A DNA stretch of 64,000 nt from Bin34 sp963422415. Its GTDB lineage: Bacteria > Chloroflexota > Anaerolineae > Caldilineales > Caldilineaceae. Every line of letters starts with the position of its first letter. Position 1 is the first letter of the stretch. This document shows, piece after piece, positions 25,408 through 34,184 of this stretch. The stretch lies in assembly GCA_963422415.1 (NCBI GenBank), contig OY729430.1, forward strand, positions 372,001 to 436,000. Reading direction: 5' to 3'. Both the position numbers and the translations under genes were made by a program. The notes under the pieces were generated by a model, which saw only the letters and a program-made list of their open reading frames with translations, was not told the DNA's origin and made no database searches.

Positions 25408-26466
25408 TCACGCGGTCCGAGACAGGACCGGCATATGCAACATGAGGTTGGTCAACACCACACGCGCATTCACATTGTGACGCAAATGCAATTGGGCTTT
25501 CTCCAAGCGCTGGAGGAAGTCCGTCACCGGCGCGGGCTGTGTACGACGGGCGGCGTCTTGAATATCCACCATACAGTCTACATTAACACAGTGGTCCGCT
25601 TGGGATAATTGGTGCAGCCATACATCCCGCCACCAATAGGTCCAGAAGTCTACATGGGCCAGCACAGCCCCAGTATCGCCCTGATGCTGACGGGCCAGAC
25701 TGTCTGCCAGCCCTAACCGCCGCACCATGGAGGCCGACACCATATCCGCCAGCAGTTCCCGGGACTGCTGGCGTGACTCCCACAGGGCATCCTGGGATCG
25801 GTGCACGATGGCCCAACCGATCCGGCCGTGAGCCAGGCGGGCCAGCAGCACCGCACGCTCGGGAGGGGTGCCAAAGTGGGTGGTCAGCGCCATCTCGATC
25901 CCTCCAGGCGGCACGGGCTTCAGCGGCAGCATCTGACAGCGGGAGACCAAGGTGGGCAACAGCCGACTGGGGTGGATCACGGTACCAAGCAGCACCACGG
26001 ACCGCGGAGGTTCCTCAAAGGTCTTCAGCAGCTTGTTCAGAAAGCTTTCATGGGCCAAATGCAGATCTCGAATCACGATGATCCGATGGCGGCTCTGAAA
26101 CGGCCGCAGGGCCACATGGTGTTGGATCGCCTCGGCCTGATCCACACGCAGCAGCCCTCTCTGGCGGTTTGCCTCCCCCTGACTGTCAAGGGGATCTATC
26201 TGCAGAAAATCCGGATGGTTGCCGCTCTGCAGCGCGTGGCAGTGCCGGCACGCGCCACAGGGATCCGGCTCTGCTGCGACGCAGAAGAGAGCCTGAGCCA
26301 GCCAGCGAGCCAGCGTGCTCTTGCCCAATCCGACTTCCCCGGTGAAAAGGTAGGCATGACGCAATCGGGGATAGGCCCCCTGGGCGTCGGGGCGGACTAT
26401 TTCCCGCAGAAAATCCATGGCCCAGTCGTGACCAAAAACCGGTCCCTGCACTGATTCGGTATCCAA
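25408..26466 (-). CDS. holB: DNA polymerase III clamp-loader subunit delta'
   Basis: 352 residues of the clamp loader that opens the sliding clamp. The AAA+ part has Walker A TGEVGLGKSTLARWLAQA (about 41-58), a zinc module CGACRHCHALQSGNHPD (about 71-87), the Walker B region IIVIRDLHLAHESFLNKLLKTFEEPP and sensor 1/arginine region LLPTLVSRCQMLPL, typical of delta' and DnaX. The C-terminal two-fifths fits the oligomerisation domain. The start is uncertain: the first in-frame start is TTG 26466 and no good ribosome binding site is visible. It lies directly upstream of ricT. Confidence 0.88.
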   Translation of the reverse strand: MDTESVQGPVFGHDWAMDFLREIVRPDAQGAYPRLRHAYLFTGEVGLGKSTLARWLAQALFCVAAEPDPCGACRHCHALQSGNHPDFLQIDPLDSQGEANRQRGLLRVDQAEAIQHHVALRPFQSRHRIIVIRDLHLAHESFLNKLLKTFEEPPRSVVLLGTVIHPSRLLPTLVSRCQMLPLKPVPPGGIEMALTTHFGTPPERAVLLARLAHGRIGWAIVHRSQDALWESRQQSRELLADMVSASMVRRLGLADSLARQHQGDTGAVLAHVDFWTYWWRDVWLHQLSQADHCVNVDCMVDIQDAARRTQPAPVTDFLQRLEKAQLHLRHNVNARVVLTNLMLHMPVLSRTA

Positions 26467-26779
26467 TGTTCTGTTCTGGGGTGCGGATCGGGTGACGCTG
26501 TGGGATACCTTGGGTCCTTGTCATTCCGTCTACCCGCGCGCACGCCAACGAATATGGCCCGGGCGACGCCAAGGTTGCCTTGGACAGAGGACTCGATGGG
26601 GAGCGTAGGGCCATGGATTCCGACAGGCAATGGATCCGATGCCCATCGGCCGTTCAATCGCGCAAGACCCCAAGAAACATGGCCAGCGCTGGCCATGAGT
26701 CATCCATGGCTCCATGCTCGACACCTGCACCGTTCCAACGCGAGCACGCGCCGCGCGGTCCAACTCCCAATGCAGGAGC
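26467..26779. other. Intergenic region between rplL and holB
   Basis: 313 bases with no gene. It contains the perfect palindrome described separately and otherwise nothing I recognise; a holB promoter is expected here but not clear. Confidence 0.5.
26666..26697 (-). terminator. Candidate terminator of the ribosomal operon
   Basis: A perfect 20-base palindrome (26678-26697, centre AGCGCT) can fold into a stem of about 8 pairs. On the minus strand it is followed by TTTCTT. It lies about 80 bases beyond the rplL stop, where the operon would end. Confidence 0.5.
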
Positions 26780-27160
26780 CTACTTGAGATCGACCTTGGC
26801 CCCTTCGGCTTCGATCTTGGTCTTGTACTCTTCCGCCTCGTTCTTGGAAATGCCTTCCAACACGACCACGGGGGCGCTTTCCACCAAGGCCTTGGCTTCC
26901 TTCAGACCTAGGCTGGTGAGGGAACGCACCACCTTGATCACATTGATTTTCTTGGCGCCAATTTCTGTCAGCATGACGTCAAACTCGGTCTGCTCCTCAA
27001 CCTCTTCCTCTTCGGCCGAGGTGCCCGCGACCGGCGCCGCCATGGCGACCGGCGCCGCGGCCGACACGCCCCAGGATTCCTCCAGCATCTTGACCAGTTC
27101 TGCGGCTTCCAACAAGGTCAAGCCGTCCAATTCCTCTTTGATCTTCGTGAGATCACCCAT
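26780..27160 (-). CDS. rplL: Ribosomal protein bL12 (L7/L12)
   Basis: 126-residue acidic stalk protein of the 50S subunit that recruits translation GTPases. It shows the N-terminal dimerisation helix pair (MGDLTKIKEELDGLTLLEAAEL), an Ala/Pro/Glu-rich hinge (VAMAAPVAGTSAEEEEVEE, about 40-58) and the conserved C-terminal domain (FDVMLTEIGAKKINVIKVVR; GLKEAKALVE). ATG 27160 is preferred over an upstream start because AGGAAA precedes it and the sequence starts as in homologues. It follows rplJ by 47 bases. No rpoB follows; holB lies next. Confidence 0.95.
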   Translation of the reverse strand: MGDLTKIKEELDGLTLLEAAELVKMLEESWGVSAAAPVAMAAPVAGTSAEEEEVEEQTEFDVMLTEIGAKKINVIKVVRSLTSLGLKEAKALVESAPVVVLEGISKNEAEEYKTKIEAEGAKVDLK

Positions 27161-27207
27161 TGTGCTTTCCTCTTGTGCTTTATTAAAGACAAAATCCAAC
27201 CGGATAT

Positions 27208-27771
27208 CTACTGCTCGGAGCGCGCCGTCAGCACCTGTGCGATCCCTCGGCTCGGAGCCGAGATCACGCGGTAGACTGCATTCGGCACGCCATCGATCAT
27301 CTGGGTCAGCTGTGTCGCCGGAGCCAACATGGCGCTCAACAGGGTGCTCCGCAGTTCCGGCAGGGAGGGCAAGCTGGCCATGGCCACCATGTCCGGCCCG
27401 TTCATCAACTGATTGGCGACCACGCCGCCCTTGATGTCCAGCATCGGGCTGACGCCATACTCCTGCCGGACGAAACCTTGAAACCCCTTGATTGTGCTGC
27501 CAATGTCATCGCTGCTGAAGATCACGCCCATGGGTCCCACGAAAGGCTGCTCCGCGGCCTCCGAGCAACCTTGAGCCACCAAGGCGATCTTGAGCAAGCG
27601 GTTCTTGACTACCAAGAAGGTGGCGTCCATCTGACTCATGTGGCGCCGCAATCGCTGCATCGCGGGCACCTTGACCCCCGTGAAATCCGTGAAAATCAGA
27701 GCGGCGGAGTCGGACATCAGCTGCCCATACAGGTCAATCAACTCCCCCTTCTTCTGACGACTAATGGCCAT
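27208..27771 (-). CDS. rplJ: Ribosomal protein uL10
   Basis: 187-residue base of the L7/L12 stalk. The N-terminal rRNA-binding domain shows ALIFTDFTGVKVPAMQRLR and FLVVKNRLLKIAL, followed by the GFVR and KGG-type motifs (LDIKGGVVAN). The C-terminal helix that binds L7/L12 dimers ends the protein (APSRGIAQVLTARSEQ). AGGAA lies 7 bases before the ATG. In many bacteria L10 with L7/L12 represses its own mRNA through the leader upstream; see the leader feature. Confidence 0.95.
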   Translation of the reverse strand: MAISRQKKGELIDLYGQLMSDSAALIFTDFTGVKVPAMQRLRRHMSQMDATFLVVKNRLLKIALVAQGCSEAAEQPFVGPMGVIFSSDDIGSTIKGFQGFVRQEYGVSPMLDIKGGVVANQLMNGPDMVAMASLPSLPELRSTLLSAMLAPATQLTQMIDGVPNAVYRVISAPSRGIAQVLTARSEQ

Positions 27772-27792
27772 GCGTCAATTCCTGTTGGTACC

Positions 27793-27870
27793 CAATAAAA
27801 AAATCCGCTGCGTCTGCAGAGACGAAGCGGGCGCGCAGAGGACGGATCGCGTCACTCACGTCATCCGTCC
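27793..27870 (-). promoter_or_regulatory. rplJ leader with attenuator-like hairpin and U tract
   Basis: In the 222-base gap between rplA and rplJ, minus-strand RNA can form a stem (27840-27870) of 8 pairs, GGACGGAT with ATCCGTCC. A second stem (27805-27830) pairs CCGCTTCGTCT with AGACGCAGCGG (one mismatch, loop CTGC) and is followed at once by a run of seven Us (27797-27803). The second is a textbook intrinsic terminator just before the rplJ start region. The arrangement fits an L10-leader attenuator that adjusts rplJL expression. Confidence 0.7.
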
Positions 27871-27993
27871 TTGGCCGGCCGCCCCGTGGGCATTACGGCG
27901 TCTGCCGCCGGCTGTCTCTGGCCAGAGATGCGTCAGTCAATTCAAGGCTGCAATGCTACTGCATAAGTCTGGGCAATGCAACAATTCCCGGCC

Positions 27994-28710
27994 CTACGCG
28001 TCGGACTTCATGCCCATGGCCTCGCCCACGTCCACGCGTACGGAAGGCCCCATGGAAGAGGTCAGATGAACACTGTTGATATAGGTACCCTTGATGGCGT
28101 TGGGCTTGGCCTGCACTGTGGCAGACATGACCGCCGCCATGTTTTCCAGCAGCTGGCTTTCCTCAAAGCTGGCCTTGCCCATCGGGGCATGAATGTTGGC
28201 GGTCCGATCCACCCGATACTCTACACGGCCCTTGCGGGTCTCGTCGATCACCCGCGGCAGTTCGTTGGCGGGCACGATCGTGCCCGCCTTGGGACTGGGC
28301 ATCATGCCTCGGGGCCCCAGGATGCGGCCCAGCCGGCCCACCACGCGCATCTGATCCGGCGTGGCCAACACCACGTCGAAGTCGATCCAGCCCTGCTGCA
28401 CCCTCTCGGCCAATTCCTCGGCCCCCACATAGTCGGCCCCGGCCGCTTCGGCGGCCGCGATGCCGTCGGGACCTGTGAAAACCAGAATACGGACCTGACG
28501 GCCCGTGCCATGCGGCAGCGTCACCACGCCGCGCACCTGCTGATCCGCATGCTGAGGGTTCACCGTGGTTTTCAGATGCAGTTCAATCGTCTCGTCAAAC
28601 TTGGCCGTGGCCCGTTCCTTGACCAGACTCATGGCATCGGCCGGAGCATAGACTTGCTCTGGGTTCAGGGTTTCCAAGGTCTTGCGGTATCGCTTGCTTT
28701 TCTTGCCCAT
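27994..28710 (-). CDS. rplA: Ribosomal protein uL1
   Basis: 238-residue protein of the mobile L1 stalk. It starts MGKKSKRYR and shows KFDETIELHLKTTVNPQHADQ (about 38-58), GRILGPRGMMPSPKAGTI (about 128-145), the family signature, and KASFEESQLLENMAAVM near the end. A ribosome binding site (AGGAAG) precedes the ATG. It lies between rplK (33-base gap) and the rplJ leader in the usual order. Confidence 0.95.
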   Translation of the reverse strand: MGKKSKRYRKTLETLNPEQVYAPADAMSLVKERATAKFDETIELHLKTTVNPQHADQQVRGVVTLPHGTGRQVRILVFTGPDGIAAAEAAGADYVGAEELAERVQQGWIDFDVVLATPDQMRVVGRLGRILGPRGMMPSPKAGTIVPANELPRVIDETRKGRVEYRVDRTANIHAPMGKASFEESQLLENMAAVMSATVQAKPNAIKGTYINSVHLTSSMGPSVRVDVGEAMGMKSDA

Positions 28711-28743
28711 GTTGATGATTCTTCCTAGAATGGAGTTGAGGGG

Positions 28744-29169
28744 TCAGTTCGTGACGGTAACGCCCATGCTGCGACAGGTGCCTTCGATCATGCGCACGGC
28801 CGCATCCACGTCGTTGACATTCAGATCCTTCATCTTAATCTCGGCGATCTCATACAGCTGCTGGCGCTTGATCTGTCCAACCTTGGTCAGGTTCGGCTCG
28901 CCGCTGCCCTTGTCCAAGCTGATCGCTTTCTTGATCAGATCCGCGGCGGGCGGAGTCTTGGTGACAAAGGTGAAGGATCCATCCGCAAAGATGGTGATGT
29001 CCACGGGGATCACCTGTCCCAGTTGTTGCTGGGTACGGGCATTGTACTCCTTGCAGAAACCCATGATGTTGATGCCATGGGGGCCCAGCGCCGTCCCTAC
29101 GGGCGGCGCGGGGTTTGCCTTGCCGGCGGCCAGTTGCAGTTTGACCAGAGCCTTGACTTTCTTAGCCAT
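28744..29169 (-). CDS. rplK: Ribosomal protein uL11
   Basis: 141-residue protein of the GTPase-associated centre. It begins MAKKVKALVKLQLAAGKANP and contains PPVGTALGPHGINIMGFCKEYN (about 22-43) and the C-terminal signature region IKMKDLNVNDVDAAVRMIEGTCRSMG. ATG 29169 is chosen because it opens the conserved N terminus; longer in-frame starts run into nusG. Confidence 0.95.
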   Translation of the reverse strand: MAKKVKALVKLQLAAGKANPAPPVGTALGPHGINIMGFCKEYNARTQQQLGQVIPVDITIFADGSFTFVTKTPPAADLIKKAISLDKGSGEPNLTKVGQIKRQQLYEIAEIKMKDLNVNDVDAAVRMIEGTCRSMGVTVTN

Positions 29170-29203
29170 CGATGCGCGTAATCCTTGTTGTCCTAGAGCC
29201 CGC

Positions 29204-29818
29204 CTATCCCAATTGGGCCAGATGCACGATATCCACTTCCACCGGAGTGTCACGACCAAAGATGCTGACCATGACCCGGGCCTTGCCCTTGTCCGGCTGC
29301 AATTCGTCCACCACGCCGGCGAATTCCGAGAAGGGGCCATGCGTGATGCGCACCTTCTCGCCCAGACCGAAGTTGACCCGTACCTTGGGATCCTTCGACT
29401 CGATGCGAGACATGATCTGATCCACCTCCGCGCTGGACAGCGGGGTGGGCTGGTTGCCGATGCCCACGAAGCCGGTCACACCCGGGGTTTCACGCACACA
29501 GATCCAGCTATCGTCCGTCAGTTGCATCTGGACCAGCACATAGCCCGGATAGAGTCGCCGCTCCACTTCGCGCCGCTTCTTGTCCCGGATCTCGATTTCC
29601 GTCTCCGTGGGCACAATCACGTCAAACACGTAATCCGCCATGTCCATGGAGTCGATCCGGTGCTCCAGATTGGTCTTGACCAGATTCTCCATGCCCGAAT
29701 AGCTGTGGATCACGTACCAGCCAGCTTCATTCGGATCGTCGGAAGGCAACAGGGAATCATCCATGCCACCGCCCACTTCCTCCAGTTCGTCGACGTGAGC
29801 CGCCAGATCTTGGTCCAT
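29204..29818 (-). CDS. nusG: Transcription elongation/antitermination factor NusG
   Basis: 204 residues. The NGN domain starts at GWYVIHSYSGMENLVKTNLEHR (about 33-54) and includes the loop RRLYPGYVLVQMQL. The KOW domain has FGLGEKVRITHGPFSEFAGVVDEL (about 148-171). A 32-residue acidic N-terminal extension precedes the NGN domain. I prefer ATG 29818 (AAGG nine bases upstream) over ATG 29827 three codons earlier. The gene lies between secE and rplK as usual; it links RNA polymerase to the ribosome or Rho. Confidence 0.93.
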   Translation of the reverse strand: MDQDLAAHVDELEEVGGGMDDSLLPSDDPNEAGWYVIHSYSGMENLVKTNLEHRIDSMDMADYVFDVIVPTETEIEIRDKKRREVERRLYPGYVLVQMQLTDDSWICVRETPGVTGFVGIGNQPTPLSSAEVDQIMSRIESKDPKVRVNFGLGEKVRITHGPFSEFAGVVDELQPDKGKARVMVSIFGRDTPVEVDIVHLAQLG

Positions 29819-29855
29819 GAGGTTCATCCTTGCTCTTGCAGTCAGGGCGCCGCCC

Positions 29856-30077
29856 CTAGAGGGTAATCAGCCATGTGATCACATAGCTGAAAAAGAGGTC
29901 CAGCACATACAGGGAGGCCGCGGCCACCAAGGTCACCACCATTACCACGGAAGTGAGCCGTATGCCCTCTTCCCGAGTGGGAAAAGTAACCCGCGACAGC
30001 TCCGTCTGCACCTCCTTGAAGAACTTGAAGATCCGAAAGTTGGGCCGCCGTCTTCGGACCACCAGGGATTTGCCCAT
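29856..30077 (-). CDS. secE: Preprotein translocase subunit SecE
   Basis: 73 residues: a basic N-terminal part (VVRRRRPNFRIFKFFKEVQTELSRVTFPTREE), which carries the family motif for the cytoplasmic amphipathic helix, then a single membrane span (VVMVVTLVAAASLYVLDLFF). It is the single-span short form. ATG 30077 is chosen because longer frames run into the tRNA-Trp gene. It follows tRNA-Trp and precedes nusG. Confidence 0.92.
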   Translation of the reverse strand: MGKSLVVRRRRPNFRIFKFFKEVQTELSRVTFPTREEGIRLTSVVMVVTLVAAASLYVLDLFFSYVITWLITL

Positions 30078-30120
30078 GTCGTTGCCCCCTATGCCCGCAG
30101 GGCCAAAGTGCAGATCAAAC

Positions 30121-30193
30121 AGGCGCGGCAGGACTTGAACCCGCAACCTTCGGTTTTGGAGACCGATGCTCTGCCAAATTGAGCTACGCGCCT
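30121..30193 (-). tRNA. tRNA-Trp (anticodon CCA)
   Basis: The minus strand folds into a full cloverleaf of 73 bases: acceptor AGGCGCG with CGCGCCT, D arm TAGCTCAATTTGGCAGAGCA, anticodon loop with CCA, and T arm GGGTTCAAGTCC. CCA is not encoded. It lies 43 bases upstream of secE, the common trpT-secE-nusG arrangement. Confidence 0.95.
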
Positions 30194-30300
30194 ACGCCAA
30201 GACATGTGCCGTCTGCCCGCGGGGGCAGCCTGGCCTGCTGCCATTGTACCTGTCTGTCGGATGTACATGGTGTAGTGGCGGGACAGGGTTTGGAGGGAGT

Positions 30301-30374
<74 letters not shown>

Positions 30375-30382
30375 CTAGAGTA

Positions 30383-30465
<83 letters not shown>

Positions 30466-30521
30466 TAGTCTGTTTTCCTGCCGTACCGCTGCTCCCGTTT
30501 CCTCGCTATTGGGCCCACTGC

Positions 30522-30597
<76 letters not shown>

Positions 30598-30681
30598 CCA
30601 TGTCCGGGCGCCGTTCCTCTTGAAGACCGCATTGCGGCCTGCACCCAACGGCGCCAGGAGGCAAGGAAGCCCAGACGGGAC

Positions 30682-30711
30682 ATGATAAGTCAAGCGGCAG
30701 GGCAAAAGCAA
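30682..30711 (-). promoter_or_regulatory. Weak promoter candidate for the tRNA-secE-nusG transcript
   Basis: On the minus strand TTGCTT (30706-30711) and TATCAT (30682-30687) are 18 bases apart. The -10 hexamer matches the consensus at 5 of 6 positions, the -35 at only 3 of 6. It lies 85 bases before tRNA-Thr(TGT). Confidence 0.35.
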
Positions 30712-30739
30712 GAATACCGCCCATGCGATGGACAGTGCC

Positions 30740-31117
30740 TTACAGCGTTATTACCTGGTCCGGGGGATTGCCGCTCAAGGCCGCGTAGAGCTGAGGAAAA
30801 CAGCCGACGCCCGCACCCGCCACCATGTCCTTGGGCTGCACCTGGCCCAAGCCACACTGCTTGAAGTCGCCTGTTGCCAGATTGCGACGCAGGGCGCACT
30901 GGTCGCAGGCCATGAGCAGAATGCCCTTGTCCGCGGCCACCTTGGCCAGTCGTTCCCCAATCGGGTCCCCAGCGCGCAGGCAGAAGACGTTGTCGTCAAA
31001 AAACATCATCCCCACCACGTCCACGCCGTGAAAGTCCCCTTCCAGCTGCGGCAGAATCATCGAGGCCAGTTTGTAGGTGCTGGCCTGATCGGTGGCAAAT
31101 ACATATGCAATCTTCAT
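30740..31117 (-). CDS. DsrE-like small protein
   Basis: 125 residues resembling the DsrE/DsrF-like fold used in sulfur relay. The start (MKIAYVFATDQASTYKLASMI) fits the beta-alpha start of the fold, and the Cys positions FFDDNVFCLRAGDP, MACDQCALRR and FKQCGLG could be the active or metal-binding residues. ATG 31117 is preferred because AAGGAG lies 7 bases upstream; an ATG two codons earlier is only one base from it. No other sulfur-relay gene is adjacent, so the actual role is open. Confidence 0.72.
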   Translation of the reverse strand: MKIAYVFATDQASTYKLASMILPQLEGDFHGVDVVGMMFFDDNVFCLRAGDPIGERLAKVAADKGILLMACDQCALRRNLATGDFKQCGLGQVQPKDMVAGAGVGCFPQLYAALSGNPPDQVITL

Positions 31118-31226
31118 GTGCATGCTCCTTCCATGTTCGGTTGCTGCCCAATCTTTGCGGAACTCCCCGATTCTAGCCTTCCCATGCAGAAAAATTTATG
31201 TTTTGACCCTGCCGCAATGTTAGGTC

Positions 31227-32060
31227 TCAGGCATGGGCTTGGTGGGATTTCCAGATTGCGGCCACAACGAAAAATCCCGTCAAGATCAGCGCGATGACCG
31301 GGCCAGGCGGCAGATTGAAGTGATAGGACGCATACAGGCCCAGCACCGCGGCCACCGCCCCCAACAGGGCTCCCAGCCCCATTGCCCTCCGATGATTCCG
31401 GGCCAGCATCAAGGCTGCAGCTGCAGGCGTGATCAGCAGGGAAATGACCAACACAATGCCGACCACCTGCAGAGCCAGCACAATCACCACTGCCAGTAGC
31501 GTAAGCAGCACGGCGTCCAGGACCTGGGTCGGCAGTCCCGCTACCGCAGCCCCAAACGGGTCAAAGGTAGTGAACACCAAGTCGCGCTGCAGCGCGCCCA
31601 GCACCAGCAGGACAATGAGCGTGAGGCCGGCGGCCATGGCCACGTCCATCCAAGTGGCTCCCAGCACCTGTCCCAAAAGCAGTTCATCAAGCTTGAGAGA
31701 CTGTGTTGGCGCCACATTCAACAGAATCAGGCCCAATGCGAAAAAGCCAGCAAAGAGAACCCCGATGGACGTATCTGCCCCAATGCCCGTGCGCCGCATT
31801 AGATAGCCAACCAAAAGGGCCATGCCCACCGCAGTCGCCATGGCTCCCAGAAAGGGACTGGCCCCCAGCCACAGGGCCAGGACCATGCCAGGCAACACCG
31901 AGTGCGCCAGCGCATCGCCCATAAAGCCAAACTGGCGCGTTACCACAAAGACACCCAGCAGCGGGCACATGATGCCGGCCAGGACGGCAACAATCAGAGC
32001 CCGCAGCAGGAAGGCATATTGCCAGGGCGCTGTCAGAAGCTGGATCGCGGCTTCCAGCAT
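31227..32060 (-). CDS. Metal ABC transporter permease (ZnuB/MntB family)
   Basis: 277 residues with about eight hydrophobic segments. It carries the family's start pattern (QYAFLLRALIVAVLAGIMCPLLGVFVVTRQFGFMGDALAHSVLPG, about 14-58), and the conserved VVGIVLVISLLITPAAAALML near 200-220. This is the membrane channel of a Zn2+/Mn2+/Fe2+ importer. It follows the ATPase gene after 43 bases and is the last gene of the three-gene operon. Confidence 0.9.
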   Translation of the reverse strand: MLEAAIQLLTAPWQYAFLLRALIVAVLAGIMCPLLGVFVVTRQFGFMGDALAHSVLPGMVLALWLGASPFLGAMATAVGMALLVGYLMRRTGIGADTSIGVLFAGFFALGLILLNVAPTQSLKLDELLLGQVLGATWMDVAMAAGLTLIVLLVLGALQRDLVFTTFDPFGAAVAGLPTQVLDAVLLTLLAVVIVLALQVVGIVLVISLLITPAAAALMLARNHRRAMGLGALLGAVAAVLGLYASYHFNLPPGPVIALILTGFFVVAAIWKSHQAHA

Positions 32061-32103
32061 GTGAAAGGATCTAGGACAATGAGGGTGGGCAACCAGAACG
32101 GGA

Positions 32104-32775
32104 TCAGCATTTTATGACTTGCCGATTGATCCATAGGCACTCGTCACAGTGGTCCGCTACATCATCCAGATCATGAGAAACCATGAGAATGGTCTTGCCT
32201 TGGTCTCGCAGCAGCTGCAACGCAGTCATGATCTGGATATGGGACGGCACATCGACACCACTCAGGGATTCATCAAACAGCAGGATGTCCGCCTGCTGGG
32301 CCAGGGCCTTGGCCAGAAAGACTCGCTGTCGCTGTCCGGTGGAAAGGTCCTGAATCAGATCCAGCCGTCGTTCCCACATGCCGGCTTGCCGCAGAGCTTC
32401 CTCAGCGGCAAGCCGATCGACAGCCGTGATGCGCCGAAACAGGCGGAGACCTCGTACCCGACCCTGCAGGACTACATCCTGAACCTGAACGGGCAGGCTC
32501 CAGTTGATCCGTGTATGCTGGGGCACATAGGCCAGCCATCCCCGTGCCTCGCGCAATGGCCGGCCAAAGAAGCGCACGTCACCTGCATTCCCAGGCAGCA
32601 ATCCCGCCAGGGAATTAAACAGCGTGCTCTTGCCGGCCCCGTTGTGCCCCAGCACACCCACCAGGCGGCCTGGCTCAACTTCAAAGGTCACTCGATCCAG
32701 CACCAACTTCCCATGCAGGGACACGGTCAGATCGACCACAGAGATGGCTGGAGGGGAGGCTGTCACCGCACTCAT
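32104..32775 (-). CDS. Metal ABC transporter ATP-binding protein
   Basis: 223 residues with all ATPase motifs: Walker A LGHNGAGKSTLFNSLAG (about 42-58), Q loop YVPQHTRINW, signature LSTGQRQRVFLAKAL (about 145-159), Walker B DILLFDESLSGVD and H loop MVSHDLDDV. The YVPQ-type Q loop with RINW is typical of the Zn/Mn family. It overlaps the substrate-binding gene by 4 bases (ATGA) and so is coupled to it. Confidence 0.93.
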   Translation of the reverse strand: MSAVTASPPAISVVDLTVSLHGKLVLDRVTFEVEPGRLVGVLGHNGAGKSTLFNSLAGLLPGNAGDVRFFGRPLREARGWLAYVPQHTRINWSLPVQVQDVVLQGRVRGLRLFRRITAVDRLAAEEALRQAGMWERRLDLIQDLSTGQRQRVFLAKALAQQADILLFDESLSGVDVPSHIQIMTALQLLRDQGKTILMVSHDLDDVADHCDECLWINRQVIKC

Positions 32776-33743
32776 CGCAAGGCCTCTGCCAAGGCCTCCA
32801 CATTGGCCTTCATCATGCCCACGTAACTGTCGGCTCCGCTGCCTTGAGGGCCCAAGGAGGCGGTATAGAGCGGAACCACGGCCTGCAGGCCTGTTTCCTC
32901 TGCTATCGTGTGGGCCATTTCATTCTCGTGACCGTACTCGGTGAAGACAACCCTGATGTCCAGCTCCTGCATTTGCGTTGCAAGATCCGCCAAGTCGTGG
33001 ACAGGCGTTTCGTGGGCATGATCCGTGTCTGTGCTCCCTGCAATGGAGCCTACGACTGCAAAACCGTACCGTTGGGCAAAATACTGCAGGAAATCATGGC
33101 CGGTGACCAGCCGCCGCCGTTCTGGGGGGATGCTCTCCACCTGCACCAAAATCCAAGAGTGCAGTTCGTCCAGTTCCGCATTGTAGGCCGCGGCCCGTTC
33201 CTGAAAGAACTCGGCCTGCCCAGGCTCCAGTTCGGCGAGGTGGAGTGCCATGGCCGAGACCACGGACTTGACGCGAAGCGGATCCAGCCAGAAGTGAGGA
33301 TCCGGATGTTCCGCCGCCGTTTCGTCGGGATCGGCGGCCAGAACATCCACCAAGTCTCCTGTAGCGATGACCTTGGCGCCGCCGTTGGCGTTCTCGACGA
33401 GATCGGCGATCCAAGTCGCCTCCAAGCCCAACCCTACCTGATACACCAGAGCGGACTGGGACAGCAAGGCCACGTCTTGGGGCCCTGGCTGATAGTCGTG
33501 GGGATCAGCTCCATCGGGCAGTATGGACACAATGGTCATACGATCTCCTGTTATCTGTGCAACCCAGTCCGCCAAGAAGCCCGTAGAAGTGGCAATGCGC
33601 AGCAAAGAGGCTGGAGTCTCCGTCGCGGGGAATCCACCCGGCTCCCCCCTCGCGTCGGCGACACACGCAATCAGAAGACATGCCGCAGCCGTCACCAGAA
33701 TGCCCAGTCCGCAGAGGCGAAGGCAGGTCAACATCGAATTCAC
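32772..33743 (-). CDS. Metal ABC transporter substrate-binding lipoprotein
   Basis: 323 residues of the ZnuA/MntC cluster A-I family. The N terminus is hydrophobic with a lipobox-like LLIAC. Metal ligands are suggested by GADPHDYQPGP, EHPDPHFWLDP and VTGHDFLQYFAQRYG; a His-containing stretch (STDTDHAHETPVHD) is seen in the usual loop position. The fourth ligand is normally an Asp in a YxDSL-type motif; here it reads LYTASLG, so that ligand seems missing or shifted. The metal cannot be told from sequence. It is the first gene of the operon and has a good promoter upstream. Confidence 0.88.
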   Translation of the reverse strand: MNSMLTCLRLCGLGILVTAAACLLIACVADARGEPGGFPATETPASLLRIATSTGFLADWVAQITGDRMTIVSILPDGADPHDYQPGPQDVALLSQSALVYQVGLGLEATWIADLVENANGGAKVIATGDLVDVLAADPDETAAEHPDPHFWLDPLRVKSVVSAMALHLAELEPGQAEFFQERAAAYNAELDELHSWILVQVESIPPERRRLVTGHDFLQYFAQRYGFAVVGSIAGSTDTDHAHETPVHDLADLATQMQELDIRVVFTEYGHENEMAHTIAEETGLQAVVPLYTASLGPQGSGADSYVGMMKANVEALAEALR

Positions 33744-33776
33744 TCCTTAAACCAGAAGGAAAAATACAACTGAGAA

Positions 33777-33805
33777 AATTTATCATTAACTGTAAAATGT
33801 GTCAA
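33777..33805 (-). promoter_or_regulatory. Sigma-70-type promoter of the metal importer operon
   Basis: On the minus strand TTGACA (33800-33805, perfect -35) and TAAATT (33777-33782) are separated by 17 bases in an AT-rich patch, 34 bases before the lipoprotein start. The AT-rich spacer and downstream sequence would be the place for a Zur/Fur/MntR-type operator, but I see no clear dyad. Confidence 0.65.
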
Positions 33806-34184
33806 GGCTCTGGATGGCCGTGGTGGATGGCGACGCATCATCATTCGCCACGATGCCGACACTATCTCCGGTCTCATTGCGATGCCGCGGTCGGCATGCT
33901 GCATCGGCCGACCGGAGGCATGGACCTTTGCAGGACGGTCGGCTCTCCGACTGTGCATGCCATGGAAGCGATGACTGCGCGGATTTGATGGAAGTGGCAT
34001 TGTCAGCGCGGTGATCAGGGTGCAATGCAGTGGGCGACATCCTCGTTGTCACGAAATCACTAGCCTGCACTTGCTGGAGCTTTGCAGAAGGCGAGAGCAA
34101 TTCCGTACCATTTTCCGACATCTGCACATGCATTGAGATGGGAACGACGCTGCCAAACCGAAATCATTCTCGTCAGAGGGCAAG
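33806..34184. other. Intergenic region without recognisable feature
   Basis: Divergent space between the metal importer and the histidine phosphatase gene. I see no gene and no RNA structure here beyond the promoter already listed. Confidence 0.4.
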
